In this document: piece after piece, positions 1 to 10,611 of the stretch
Numbering within the stretch: position 1 is the first letter of the stretch
Layout of the letters: every line of letters starts with the position of its first letter
NCBI GenBank assembly: GCA_014529385.2
Contig: CM043962.1
Location: 125,472,470-125,536,469, forward strand
Length of the DNA stretch: 64,000 bases
From: Adiantum capillus-veneris
Lineage: Eukaryota; Streptophyta; Polypodiopsida; Polypodiales; Pteridaceae
Direction: 5' to 3'
Program-made: the position numbers and the translations under genes
Notes under the pieces: generated by a model
Database searches by the model: none
The model's input: only the letters and a program-made list of their open reading frames with translations
Told to the model about the DNA's origin: nothing

Positions 1-555
1 TGTTAGACTCAAATTTTCCCAATCGGATTCCTGTAGCTCATTCTGCAAGAATTCTGCAAAAACAGGTATGGCCGCCTAATTTAGGCTTCCTGCTTCCATC
101 TTCCGATTTCATTGAAATATTTTGTGCTTGTCTCCCTTGTCTTTGTGACGAGCACCGTGTCTTCAGTTTTTCTATCTCAGCTCCTTTGCTATTTATTAGT
201 AATTTTTGACTTGTTTATTGAAAAAATCAAAGAAAATAACAAAGTGCGCTAAAAAAGTAAAGTGAAAATTCAATAATTAAGAAAATCCATTTAAAAACAC
301 ATCTTGATTTTTTTTTGTTGGATTTCTTCATTTTTAAGTCTCAATATCAAGAAAAATGATGAGAAATAACCAAAAGGGACTATTTTTTTATAATTTTCTG
401 ATAGTATATACACTAATTACAATCATTGGGGAGCTATTAGCCGTTAAATTTACCCTATTAATGATATATAAGGATATTGTTAGTTGATTTTGTAAAAAAA
501 TCACACGTTAACATCAAACTTTTTTCCTCCCTCTTCAAACATTGCCCTTAATTAC
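1..555. other. AT-rich spacer, nothing recognised
   Basis: The stretch is AT-rich with poly-A and poly-T runs. I see no coding frame, terminal repeat or RNA gene in it. Confidence 0.6.
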
Positions 556-849
556 TTAGTACTCTTCCACCCCTCCTAGATGGCGTACTCCGGGATGACT
601 GTGTGCATGGGTTGAACAATCATGTCTGTGTATAGACCTGGTTGTCTCTACCATGCTTTGAAGATAAATGCGGTTCAAACCATTATGCTGTGCAAGAGGT
701 GGGTCTTGAGTGATTAACTCAAGGGTTTCTAATGTTGAGGCTTGCTGTTGCTGTCTTCCAAAGAGCAAATCTTGTAGCTTGTGTGCTCTTTGCTTAATTG
801 TACCATCATGATGCTTTAGCACGCTGATTTCCTGAGCTTTTGGTAGCAA
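556..849 (-). other. unidentified 97-codon ORF
   Basis: An open frame of 97 codons lies downstream, in transcription sense, of the gypsy RNase H scrap at 870-1157. It is Gln- and His-rich and shows no integrase zinc-finger residues (HHCC), catalytic triad or other motif I know. It may be the decayed end of the same element or a chance frame. Confidence 0.2.
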
Positions 850-869
850 TAATGACTGTTGTCGAGCTT

Positions 870-1495
870 TTACCCACCATTGATATCTTGGTTTGTCTCG
901 ATCAAAATGGTGTGGTTGAGTTGCTGATGGGATGCATCAAGCTTCTTGCTTTCAAATGCAATTGGATGCTTGTCTTGTAACAGAACTGCTACAATAGCAC
1001 GGTCACTGGCATCGGTTTCCAAAACGAATGGTTTCAAAGGATCTACAATAGCTAGTATTGCAGCTATAGCTAATGCATCCTTGAGCGTATCAAAACTATG
1101 ATGTTGAGCGGGTCCCCACTGAAAAGATTTGCCTTTGACTTTAAGTTGGTTTGTCACGGGAACATCAATATTAGCATAGTTTTTAACGAACCTTTGATAA
1201 AAACTTGTAAATCTGTAACTCTTCTAGATTTTTAGGAGAAGGCCACTGCCAAATTTTATCCACTTTGAATTGATCCATATGTAGCCCATTAGCTGAAATA
1301 ACATGTCCAAGATAGTGAATTTCTTCTTTCAAAAAATCACACTTAGATTCCTTGGCATATAATTTTCTGTTCATAACAATTCGAACACCTACCTAGATGT
1401 TGTAAGTGTTCTTCTTCAGAAGCAATATAAACTAGAATGTCATCGAGAAAAACGATGACAAATTTGCCCTCTATAGTAAAAAGCATACAACCCTA
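870..1495 (-). pseudogene. pol: Ty3/gypsy reverse transcriptase/RNase H fragment (element E)
   Basis: Read on the minus strand from about 1495, the DNA encodes the end of a gypsy RT palm with the catalytic box FLDDILVY (about 1430-1455). A frameshift follows near 1375, then the thumb/connection with LYAKESKCDF and YLGHVISANG (1183-1374). Next comes the start of the retroviral-type RNase H with FVLETDASD and PIAFESKKL (870-1157). In life this polyprotein would copy element RNA into DNA in cytoplasmic particles. The first two-thirds of RT, the protease and the integrase are absent. The fragment stops abruptly at about 1495, where plus-strand element A begins, so the junction is an insertion or deletion breakpoint. 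It is dead. The family call rests on the linked FLDD and LETDASD motifs. Confidence 0.85.
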
Positions 1496-1498
1496 GAA

Positions 1499-2560
1499 GG
1501 GTGTGTGTCAGATGCTATTGTCTTAGGAGACAATTGTGATATTTTTAATGAAGAAGATGTCCCTAAGGATACCCAAAGCAAGAAAATAGCATCCACTAAA
1601 CCAGCACAGGTCGAAACGGCTGCAACACCATTTCAGTCGTAGAGTGTATGCTCAAAAGGATGATCGACATGATGAACAACATGCAAAAAGCACCTATGAG
1701 GGTACCAAGACAAGGAATACCTCAACAAGGACAACCAATTAGGCCACAAAAATGGTGTGCAATTGAGGGTACATGGACCAACCATGAAACCCGTGAGTGC
1801 TACTTCATACCAAAATATGATGGAAATGTTCAGTACGTGCCCATGAGGCCACAAGGACAACCCATGTACAGATATCAGCCTAATATGGCTCAAGCTCAAA
1901 GAACACCAATGGGTATGGAAATACCTCAATCTGTGTTGGGACAACAACCTCTGTACCCCAGACATAATGTAGTATCTGTAAAGTACATGCACTCAAAAGA
2001 AGTCATAGATGAACAAGCATTAATGCCTGTTACACCCTATGCGGAGCCTAGTCCATCTACAGTAATGGTAGAAAGAGAATAGTATAATTCACATCCACCA
2101 CCAATGGAAGAAACCACGATTTATGCTCCACCAGAGCTGACACCAATGTATTATGTAGCTAATCAAGGTGTAAGACCTCCCATGGTAAGACCCATGATTA
2201 AGCCAAGAACGGGAAACTATCACAATTGTGGTGGAGATGATCATTGTAAAAATGAATGTCCAGAGCCTAACAAACAGCTCAAGCCTGTTGAAGCCTATTG
2301 CATACAATGTTGCAAAAAGGGAGGACACTTTTCATAAGATTGTCCAAAAAATCCTCTAAAAAAGGATAAAACAGTAGTAAATGTAGTCCAAGTGATACCT
2401 CGTACCTCATTAGAGAGTAAACCGATTGTTCCAATCAAGATAATCACTAGAGCCCATGCCAAGAAAAAGAAACACAACTCCTCTGATGATTCAAAAAATA
2501 CGAAAGTTTCCTCTCAAAGAATCAAAATAAGCAGAAGCAAAAGATATGAGATGAGAAAAA
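1499..2560 (+). pseudogene. gag: element A gag with degenerate zinc knuckles
   Basis: Gag would form the virus-like particle and bind element RNA. A first piece (about 1499-1640) ends at a stop and shifts into a 144-codon Met-, Pro- and Gln-rich stretch (1648-2082). A TAG separates this from the next piece (2104-2337), which carries two CCHC-like knuckles. The first knuckle has its leading Cys replaced by Tyr (YHNCGGDDHCKNEC). The second has one extra residue and a stop inside it (CIQCCKKGGHFS, stop, DC). A short basic region follows. The N-terminal capsid part is missing. The assignment rests on the knuckles and on the protease downstream; the family is certain, the function lost. Confidence 0.65.
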
Positions 2561-2566
2561 AAAACA

Positions 2567-3447
2567 ATGGGTTATGAAATCGAGGAGAAAACAAAAAAAC
2601 TATTCCAGGAAAAGTTGAAAGAAACTGGAAGTGAAATCAAGGAAACAACCATGAAATCTGGAGGATCCATTTTTCTTGATAAAATTTTTGAGCCTATTAA
2701 CGCAGCCTTGGAAGCCTACCAAGCAGGACTTAAAGCAAGCCAAAACATGAAAAACAAATGGAAAAACTATCCTTCTCCAGAGATGGAAGCAGCTAAGCTG
2801 GAAGCTGATCAAAGTTTGGTAAGAATCATGCAAGAAATGCTAGAAAAACAAAAACCCAAGCTTGAAAGTATCACAAAACCTGAGGAGCTTGTGTTAAGAG
2901 AAACGAAAGAAAAATCTGATGTGGTGGTGGCAGAACCCCACCTTGAAACAAAAGAACCAGAACTTATAGTGCCGGACAGCGAAGATGCCGTAGATGGAAT
3001 TCCATTCGTAGAGGAAGACTGGCCAGTGCACTTATGGAAAAAGTTAGAGAGATCAATGATGAGAGCCTAACCCTAAAGTCAGCTCCTATAAAGGAAGTCT
3101 GGTTAGATAACCTACCTACTGATATGAACATGGATGTACAATCTTTGTACGGGGATTGGGGATCTGAAGCTTCAGGAATGTCGAAACCATTGACCTTGAA
3201 AACATTACCCTCTTACTTGGGAGATAACAAAGATGAATCCATAGTGTATAAGACCACTCAAGTAAAAAGAGCTGAACAGACCCTACAAGTAGACAACATT
3301 CATTCAATCATGTCTACACCCATCCAATGCACTCTTACCTTGGGAGAACTGTTAAAACTCATACCATACTTATGGAATGATCTACAGGAAACCGTAGAGA
3401 AGGTGGGGATAACGGGGCTAATCTCAAAAAATTTGGAAAATTTTTAA
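2567..3447 (+). pseudogene. element A gag-pol spacer, coiled-coil rich
   Basis: Two overlapping frames (2567-3070 and 3034-3447) encode a charged Lys/Glu-rich helical protein with heptad-like spacing, followed by a more ordinary stretch before the protease. The change of frame near 3040-3070 looks like one indel in a formerly single reading frame. I recognise no enzyme motif. Such spacers of unknown role are common between the zinc knuckles and protease of large plant gypsy elements. Confidence 0.5.
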
Positions 3448-3477
3448 AACGAAATGGACAACAAAGAGATTTGATCT

Positions 3478-3830
3478 GTTCCCATAAACAAAGTCGGAGA
3501 ATATTACAAAGGGGAAGAAGGAAACACCACCCTTCTAGTTAAATATAATGACATTGAAACCATGGCAATACTGGATAGTGGAGCAGGCATACCCATATCC
3601 ATGAAAGCATTATGGGAATCCTGGGGACAACCAGCCATTAGACAAAAACGAATGAAATTGCAACTGACGGACACATTGAGAGACCATTAGGGCTGCTCGA
3701 AAAGGTAATAGTCAATTCCTGTGGAATTGAATATCAACACACTTTTGCCATAGTAGACTTTGGGAAAAAAACTTAATTATGAAATCATATTGGGAAGACC
3801 TTTCATGTGACAGGTACGGCTTATCCAATA
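3478..3830 (+). pseudogene. element A retropepsin (aspartic protease)
   Basis: The frame contains the catalytic turn AILDSGAGIPI (about 3565-3597). About 220 bp later comes the C-terminal hydrophobic strand and EIILGRPF, the ILGRP-like end of retropepsins. The enzyme would dimerise and cut the Gag-Pol polyprotein. A TAG at about 3688, a shift near 3770 and a TGA just after GRPFM break it. That TGA and the next stop are each one transition from a sense codon. Acidic linker sequence follows and runs into the copia-1 insertion at 4271. Confidence 0.8.
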
Positions 3831-4270
3831 TTGAGGAAACAATTATTTATACTTGAAGCAAGTGGGATCTATAACAAGATTAAATCTAAAAGATCACACT
3901 TATAGAGATGTCTTGAAAACACTCATACAAGAGTTTGATTCAGTCTCTTCGGCTAAAACAAATCTTCCATCCTAGTTAAACAAAGATACTCCTATTTGGA
4001 TGTGTGGACCTTCAGAAAATGGGAGTTTAAAACAAGAAGAGTGTATTCTAGAAAGGGACTACACAGACGAAGCCTATGTACTTGAACCCTTTCCAGAGCA
4101 TTTGTTTGAGCCATTCGAGTGGACTCAAATTTTAGCAACCATGGATGTATGTGTGAATACGTTTTTGCCTACTCAATTTTGCAATGAGGATGGCTACGAC
4201 ATAATTCCCATCCAAATGATTTCAACCCTCAACATTGAAGACGAAGATGAGGAACCCAAGGACTTGATGA
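3831..4270 (+). pseudogene. element A acidic linker, first half
   Basis: After two stops the frame opens again at 4000 and encodes a Glu/Asp-rich linker between protease and RT. It is cut at codon level by copia-1. After the insertion is removed and one copy of GATGA kept, the frame continues directly at 9745. I know no fold for this part. Confidence 0.55.
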
Positions 4271-4411
4271 TGTTGAGATGTAGAGAGAAAGAGAGAGACG
4301 AGACAAGAGACACACCATATACGCTCCCAAAGGCTGATTCATATTGAGGACAAGATACAAATATATAGGTGAGACCAAGTTCAGTAGAGTGAGCCATATA
4401 TAGCTCCAACA
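4271..4411 (-). repeat. copia-1 3' LTR
   Basis: This 141-bp direct repeat of 9599-9739 starts TGTTGAGATG and ends CTCCAACA on the plus strand. One base differs from its partner (AAAGGCTG here, AAAGACTG there). The adjoining purine-rich GAGTGGGTG on the minus strand (4412-4420) is a plausible polypurine tract. Confidence 0.97.
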
Positions 4412-4658
4412 CACCCACTCAAACAAAGGTCTCTAGCTTTGGATGAAAAAACCCTTGGGGAGTTAAAGGGAAAAACCCAAGCCCCTATACAATGTGAAAT
4501 ATGAACCAACGGTGATGATGTGAAAGTGAATTGTGCATCTATGTACAAATATTCAAGTGACTTAGATATCACAAGGTGCAAATGTGGAGTGTGCATAGTG
4601 CATGGTACCTAAAAGATTACAATGTCATATGTACAAAGCTATTACAATAGCAAAGAAG

Positions 4659-5093
4659 CTAATCTAGAAAGAGTGAGACCGAAGCAACTCCAAGCTCCGA
4701 GCGCAAGAGGATGAAACGTAACTCATTGAGGACTTTGGTCAAAATGTCTGCAATCATCTGGTCACTTGGACAGTGTTCAACCATAATGGTTCCTTTACGT
4801 ACTTCATACCTGACATAATGATAATGGATAGCAATGTGCTTTGACTTATTATGTTGAACATAGTCTTTTGCAAGACTAATAGCACTTTGGTTGTCACACC
4901 TCAAGGGTGTGCTAGAAAGAGAAGAGTGACCAATATCAACCAGCATTTGTCGAAGGCAAATCAACTCACGAGCTGCAAGTGATGCCGCAACATATTCTGA
5001 CTCAGTCGTAGAAACTGCAACACAACGTTGTTTCTTGCTGGTCCAAGAAACAAGACAACCATTTATAAAGAAGCAATTTCCACCAGTAGATCA
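4659..5093 (-). pseudogene. pol: copia-1 RNase H
   Basis: After a TGA (5091-5093) the frame continues with the copia RNase H. It shows the STTESEY box (catalytic Glu), then LRCDNQSAISLAKD and HIAIHYHYVR near the C terminus. The domain would remove element RNA from the RNA:DNA hybrid during reverse transcription. The first catalytic Asp lies upstream in LLGYTDANWASS, on the other side of the stop. The final codons end about 250 bp before the 3' LTR. Confidence 0.85.
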
Positions 5094-5906
5094 CATAGAT
5101 AAATGTGAGCTTGCCCAGTTTGCATCTGTGTAACCCAAAAGAGAAACAGATTGCATAGAATCCGATGTGAGTTGTCGTCGATAGACTAAACCAAAATCTG
5201 TAGTGCCTTTCAAGTATTTCAATACACGCTTTGCAGCAGACCAATGCTTAAGACAAGGACATGCAAGATGTTGTCCAAGATAATTAGCAGCAAACAGAAT
5301 ATCAGGATGAGTGTTCATGCCAACAAACTGAAGACATCCAATCAAGTTAGCATAAGGTTGATTTGTGACAAGTTGACCGCCATTGTCAGAAGTATTCTTC
5401 ATAGAGCTCGCAAGACAAGGTGTGTTGGCTGAATGTGCAGATTCCATTCCAAATTTTTGAATAGTATCTGCAATCAACTTTGACTGTTGAAGGAATAAAA
5501 TACCTTTTGTACGGTTCCGTTGGATTTGAATGCCAAGACAAGAGTGAATCTCTCCAAGATCCACCATATCGAATGCAGAAGACAATAACTTTTTCACTTG
5601 CTGAAGAAATCCCAAATCATTGGAAACAAGGATGGTTTCATCCACATAAAGAGCAAGAATCACAAAACTACTATCTTGGCATTTTATGTATAAGTTGGGG
5701 TCTGACAAGCAAGAGATGAATCCTTTAGAGGTGAGAAAAAGATCAAATTTTGTATACCAGGCTCGCGAAGCTTGTTTGAGACCATATAGTGCCTTATGGA
5801 GTTGAGCAACAAGGTCTTCTTTACCTGGAATAACAAACCCTTCTGGTTGTTCCATATAAATTTCCTCTTCCAAGTCACCATTAAGAAAAGCAGTTTGCAC
5901 ATCCAT
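5091..5906 (-). pseudogene. pol: copia-1 reverse transcriptase, YVDE active site
   Basis: This 271-codon frame encodes the palm and thumb of a Ty1/copia RT. It starts in QMDVQTAFLNGDLEEEIYM and continues with LHKALYGLKQASRAWY, the catalytic box LYVDETILVS (residues 87-90, 5637-5648), the connection and the beginning of RNase H. The usual box is YVDD. Here the second Asp, which binds the catalytic metal, is Glu, a transversion that should cripple polymerisation. A TAA (5928-5930) separates this part from the RT N terminus. The RT is inactive on two counts. Confidence 0.92.
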
Positions 5907-5909
5907 TTG

Positions 5910-6605
5910 ATGAGCTTCTAAATCAAATTAAACAGCAAATGCCAACAAAACCCGAACACTTGTAATGCGAACAACTGGTGAAAAAGTCTCTTGATAATCA
6001 ACACCAGCTACTTGGGAGTAACCTTTTGCAACTAAACGCGCCTTGAACTTGTCAAAAAATCCATCTGTTTTTACTTTTGTCTTATACACCCACTTACATT
6101 TAATAGCTGTACGACCAGGAGGTAATTCAGTTAGTATCCATGTACCTTTAGAGATAAGAGAATCTTACTCTGCTTCCATAGCCTCTTGCCATTTATCCTT
6201 TTGTGGTGAAGAGATAGCTTCATCATAAGTAACGGTATCTTCAGAAGTAGAAAAATCATTATCAGCAATAACGTCATCATAAACATGACATGAGCCATGT
6301 TCAAAATCAATAGGTAGATCAACAAAAATATCAATATCATCATTGGCAACATTTGGAATGGATGGCTGTGAAGAGGAAAGTTGCTCTATAGGAAGAGTTT
6401 CATCTTCTGAAAGAAAAGGAAAAGCCTAAAGCAATGATTTAGTATCATCAGAATCATCCATGGACCATGAGCCTCCCATAAGCTGTTCGTTAAAAGTAGC
6501 ATCACGATTCACAATTACTTTCTTGGAGGAAGGGTCATAGAATTTGTAGCCTTTGGAAGTGTTAGAATATCCAATAAAAATAACTTTAAGACCAGGAGCA
6601 TCAAG
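5910..6605 (-). pseudogene. pol: copia-1 integrase C-terminal linker and RT N terminus
   Basis: The same frame continues from the integrase but carries stops at 6606-6608 (TAG), 6426-6428 (TAG), 6165-6167 (TAA) and 5928-5930 (TAA). It first encodes the copia integrase tail (GYSNTSKGYKFYDP), then an acidic linker, then the RT fingers with [26 protein letters not shown] and [16 protein letters not shown]. All four stops can be reached from CAA or CAG by one C-to-T transition, although other source codons are possible. Confidence 0.85.
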
Positions 6606-8306
6606 CTATCTTCGTGTTTCTTTGGGAACATGAATATAAGCAATACATCCAAAGGTTCGAAAATGAGATACAGAAGGAATGTCACCTGTCCATGCTGTGA
6701 TGGGTATCTTACCAGAGGGTGCAGTAGTAGGAAGATGATTCTGAATAAATGCTGCTGTCAAAGTAGCTTCAGCCCAGAAAACACGAGATAAGCCAGAATG
6801 AATCAGCATACATCTTACAGCATTGAGAATGGTGCCATTCTTTCGTTCAGCAACACCGTTCTGTTGAGGCGAATATGGAATAGTGTGTTCATGATGAATT
6901 CCACTGTCAGCACAGTAACTCACAAACTCTCGAGAAACATATTCGCCTCCATTGTCACTACGAAGCTTCTTAAGGCGACGACCAGTTTGAAGTTCCGCAG
7001 CCTTGTGGAATTGTTTGAAAACAGATAAGGCTTCAGATTTTTGTCTAAGTAGAAATACAGTCGTATACCTTGAGAAATCATCAATGAAAGTAATGAAGTA
7101 GCGATATTGTGATCTCGAAGAAGGTAGAGGTCCACATATATCAGTATGAACAAGATCCAATATGTCATGAGAATGAGTTGTATTTGAAAGAGGAAAGGGT
7201 TTACGATTGTATTTCCCAAGAGCACAAAATTCACAAATTCCCATATGGGGATGGGCTTTAAGATCCATGCCATGAACAAGATCACGACGTTGAAGATCAA
7301 GGAGTTTTGAGAAATCAACATGAACAAAACGGTGATGCCATACTTTGCAATCATGATCACCTGGAGCAGTGACAATATTTGCTACAGCATCGGTGAGAGA
7401 GAGTTCAAACAAATTACCGTTTCGAGGAGCAGTGGCTATAGTCTGTCCATCTTTCTCAATTCGGCATTTGGTATGATCAAATCCAACAACCAGACCAAGA
7501 TCAACAAGTCTAGTAACTGAAAGAAGATTACGTTGAAGATCTGGTACATGTAATACTCCTCGCAAAATTCGAGTGGAAGAAGATAAGGTACCAAGATATA
7601 AGTCTCCAATACCCTTTACTTGACAAGTAGTATCATCAGCAAGATAAACAACACGTTGAACTGGCAGTGGATGATAGTTATGGAGCCACTTAGACTGATA
7701 TGCCATATTTCCTGTAGCACCAGAATCGACAATAAAAAGTGATCCATCATGTACATGAAGTATTCTCTCTGGAGCAACTGAACATAGGACACAACTTGTT
7801 TCTGGTCCAATTTTGTTTCGATGTTCAATAGCATATGCTCTATTCCGATCTGTGTCGAATCGATGCTTATAGCACATATGAGTGGGATGATCAGATCGTC
7901 CACAATATTCACAAGAATAAGAAGAAGAGTATCTAGATAAACGTGGTTGTTTTGTGGTAATATTGTGTTCTTCATCATATTGACGTGTCCAACAATCATC
8001 TTCAGTATGGCCATTTCTGTTGCAGTAAGAACATTGCTTATTAGGAAATTTGAGACGAGAGAAAATATTACCGCGACGGCCACCTCTGCGATTTCCTCGT
8101 TGAAATGGACGCCTTCGATCATAAAAAGCACATTCCATCTGTTGTGACTCAGTCTCCTCTTGTGAAATCATAGCTGTATCGTGACCAGCATTTCGACGTT
8201 CTTGACGTTGAGAGTATTCAATTAAAGACATGAAAGCTTGGTCGAAATCAAGACCATCTTTATTAGAGAGAATAGTAACAATGTTATCATAAGAAGAGTC
8301 CTTCAC
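6606..8306 (-). pseudogene. pol: copia-1 Gag zinc knuckles, protease and integrase
   Basis: This 566-codon frame holds, in order: two CCHC knuckles (residues 92-105, CSYCNRNGHTEDDC, and 132-145); a retropepsin with FIVDSGATGN (Asp194); the GAG-pre-integrase and HHCC zinc domain (HH324-325, Cys358, Cys361); and the integrase core with Asp389 (HTDICGP), Asp451 (RSDNGGEY) and Glu487 (VAERKN). There are exactly 35 residues between the last two, the D,D-35-E signature. The integrase would insert the cDNA into nuclear DNA. The frame ends at a TAG in KETRR, before the integrase tail. This block is the best-kept part of the element. The upstream Gag is joined by a one-base frameshift near 8310. Confidence 0.95.
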
Positions 8307-8830
8307 CGTATAAGGAGAAGTGTAATTAGTTGCTTTTGTGGAACAGGATCACCGGCAGCAGCAAGTTGATTAATAATAGATTTGAAAGATTCAATATGTC
8401 TCGTCATGGCAGTACCAACTTCATATTGTAATTTGTTAAGCAACCCTCTCAAATAAAGTATTTCTGTAACAGATTTCATAAGGTACTTCCATACGTCGTG
8501 GGAAGTAGGCAGTTCATACATATCAAGCAAAAGGGAATCAGTAAGAGTAGAAAGAATATACCGATGAGCTCCTTTATCACGTCGTTGCCAATCCGTATAG
8601 GCAACATTCCAATCTTCGAATATAGGTCCTTCATTGATAAGCACATTATCATTATCCGTATCAACAGGCTGAGGCGGACAAACACGATTTTCAAGAACAT
8701 TATCGGAGAGTTCATCGCCTTCAAGAATTAAGAACATCTTTGCTTTCCAGCCTGGAAATCCTTGACCTTGGAAAGGAGGAACAGAACGCTGGCCAGAAGG
8801 AAAGCCGTTGACGAGAATATTCATAGCCAT
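8303..8830 (-). pseudogene. gag: copia-1 Gag N-terminal part
   Basis: The open frame extends far upstream into the leader, but homology begins at the Met at 8828-8830. From there it reads like a copia Gag: a fold-start GFPGWKAKMFLILEGDEL, an Asp/Asn-rich loop, a WQRRDKGAHRYILSTLTDSL helix and DVWKYL. The part upstream of this Met is hydrophobic and unlike Gag, so I take 8830 as the start. The frame ends at a TGA 15 bp past a frameshift; the next frame resumes the same domain at once. Confidence 0.8.
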
Positions 8831-9586
8831 ATCTTGTTGCGAGAAGACGTATAAGATAAGATCGCAGAATCTGCACACCATATATGGTGAAGGCCGCAAT
8901 TGAGAATGAGAGAGATATGAGTACTGCGTTCTGTCAACGATAAACGTAAGGAAGATGCTCAAGGAACGTCCAAAGATGTGAGAGACGTCACCCAAAAAAG
9001 GCAGGGTAAAGGAGACATTAATAATAAATGAGTCCTCAAAATAGAGTGGCGTAGGACGCAAGATTGACGGCCACAATACGAATAGCAAAAAGCTAAATCT
9101 TCTCAAAAAAGTTAACGCCAAAATAATAAAAACGATCGCGGACGCTTCACGAAGAAGTAGGACGAAGAAAGCTGCGTCAAGCTCAATTGCAGTAAAAACA
9201 GCATAACTTTCTGCTACGAACTCCGATTGACGCAAACCTAGAACTCAAATCGAAGAGCTCGAGGAGACGAACAAGTTTTGGATGAAAAGTGCCATTGCGC
9301 TACGCTTGATTGCGCTTTTTCCGTTTCTCCAAATTTTTGAGCAGAACAACAAGAAAAATTGAGATGAAGTTCACGGTGTCATCAACAAGAAAACGTAATC
9401 AACGATTAGATTGATTAGAAATAAACGCCACATAAAACACTAATCATATTCTTCTTAACACAAAACAACCATAGTTAACAAGAATCAACGCTCAAAAATA
9501 AAATTCGTAGCAATTTTGAATCTTACATGCGAATCGCACACATATTGTTGTGTCACCATGAATTGAATCGGCGCGTGATCGTTACC
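8831..9586 (-). other. copia-1 5' leader
   Basis: This is untranslated sequence between the PBS and the Gag start. A frame is open from 9235, but its product is hydrophobic and has no recognised domain. I see no other gene. Confidence 0.5.
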
Positions 9587-9598
9587 GCTCTGATACCA
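9587..9598 (-). other. copia-1 primer-binding site (initiator Met tRNA)
   Basis: TGGTATCAGAGC on the minus strand directly abuts the 5' LTR. It is the common plant copia PBS complementary to the 3' end of initiator-Met tRNA. Confidence 0.95.
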
Positions 9599-9739
9599 TG
9601 TTGAGATGTAGAGAGAAAGAGAGAGACGAGACAAGAGACACACCATATACGCTCCCAAAGACTGATTCATATTGAGGACAAGATACAAATATATAGGTGA
9701 GACCAAGTTCAGTAGAGTGAGCCATATATAGCTCCAACA
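9599..9739 (-). repeat. copia-1 5' LTR
   Basis: This 141-bp repeat is identical to 4271-4411 but for one base. Element A sequence with the GATGA duplication follows at 9740. Confidence 0.97.
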
Positions 9740-10611
9740 GATGAAAGCTCAACAAATCTTTTCAGACCTCTATTACGATGCAAGAGATGAGTTAGATGAA
9801 CACTCAGCTACCTCAGAAGGTTCGGGATAAGAAAAAGAACATGTGAGAGCTAAGCTACACTTGAAAGGAGGGGAGGAAAAGTTTTTTGACTTTCCCAACC
9901 AGAAATCAAAAAGACAAAAATGGTATAACCAAAAAAGAGACACCAGAAACGTGAAAACACGACCTATGCCATCATTCTCCAGTAGAACACAGTTCTTGAT
10001 ACAGATAGAGGAAAATGATTGTGTCAAGGACAAAATCACTAGTAGATATCCTTCAAACAAAAATTCAGAAATGTCTAAAACATCGAGAAAATCAAGGAAA
10101 GATACTCAAGCAAACCCACTGGATAAAAAACCACTCATGCCCGAGTCGAGCGGAAAAAGAAATAGCAAGGGTTGAAAAAACACTAAAGGAGATACATACG
10201 ATCAAAATGGAAACCATAGAAGAGGATGGTAAGGATGTAATGAGTGTTCCATCCCATTACAAAAACTATACTCTTCAAGATCGAAAAATCATAGTCAAAC
10301 AACCTGTTAGGGAACTACGTAAACAGGGCGAGTCCTACGAAGGGCCTGAAAATGCTAAAAAGATAGACCTTGTTGAACTAGGAGAAGAGCCTAGACTTGC
10401 TTACATTGCGAATGACCTAACAGAAGAAGAAGAAGAGCTCTTGTTGAGCTTGCTAACGGAGTACCGAGATATCTTTGCTTGGTCTTACAAGGATCTCAAC
10501 GGTGTTGATCCAAAAATCTATCAACATACCATACCCATGAGAGATGATGCGAGACCAAGTAGAAAAAGGCCATGCATGTATAATGAAACATTTGCCTGGA
10601 AGATAAAATAA
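9740..10611 (+). pseudogene. element A linker, second half, leading to RT
   Basis: The frame resumes after copia-1 and, with one shift near 10150, encodes a basic then acidic stretch. This runs into LLTEYRDIFAWSYKDLNGVD and YQHTIPM, the conserved pre-RT segment of gypsy Pol. An in-frame TAA at 10609-10611 separates it from RT proper, which continues in the same frame. Confidence 0.75.

Larger units (their letters stand above)
4271..9739 (-). mobile_element. Ty1/copia element copia-1, full length, TSD GATGA
   Basis: The element has two 141-bp LTRs with a single difference, TG...CA ends, an initiator-Met PBS next to the 5' LTR (9587-9598) and the domain order Gag, protease, integrase, RT, RNase H on the minus strand. 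That order defines Ty1/copia. The 5-bp duplication GATGA flanks it exactly (4266-4270 and 9740-9744). It interrupts the linker of element A. The body carries at least five in-frame stops, one frameshift and a changed RT active site, despite the near-identical LTRs. Confidence 0.97.

Noticed and set aside
5091-6608. Stops repaired by organelle-type RNA editing
   Set aside because: U-to-C editing of stops is known in organelles of some land plants, not for nuclear retrotransposons, and the region shows no organelle genes. Mutation is simpler.
6798-8147. Plus-strand and shifted minus-strand open frames overlapping the copia-1 integrase block
   Set aside because: They are shadows of the 566-codon copia-1 frame; their products are hydrophobic and lack motifs.
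9587-9598. tRNA gene suggested by the match to initiator-Met tRNA
   Set aside because: Only the 3' complement of the tRNA is present, next to LTR ends; it is a primer-binding site. The same holds at 45656, 51006 and 63434.
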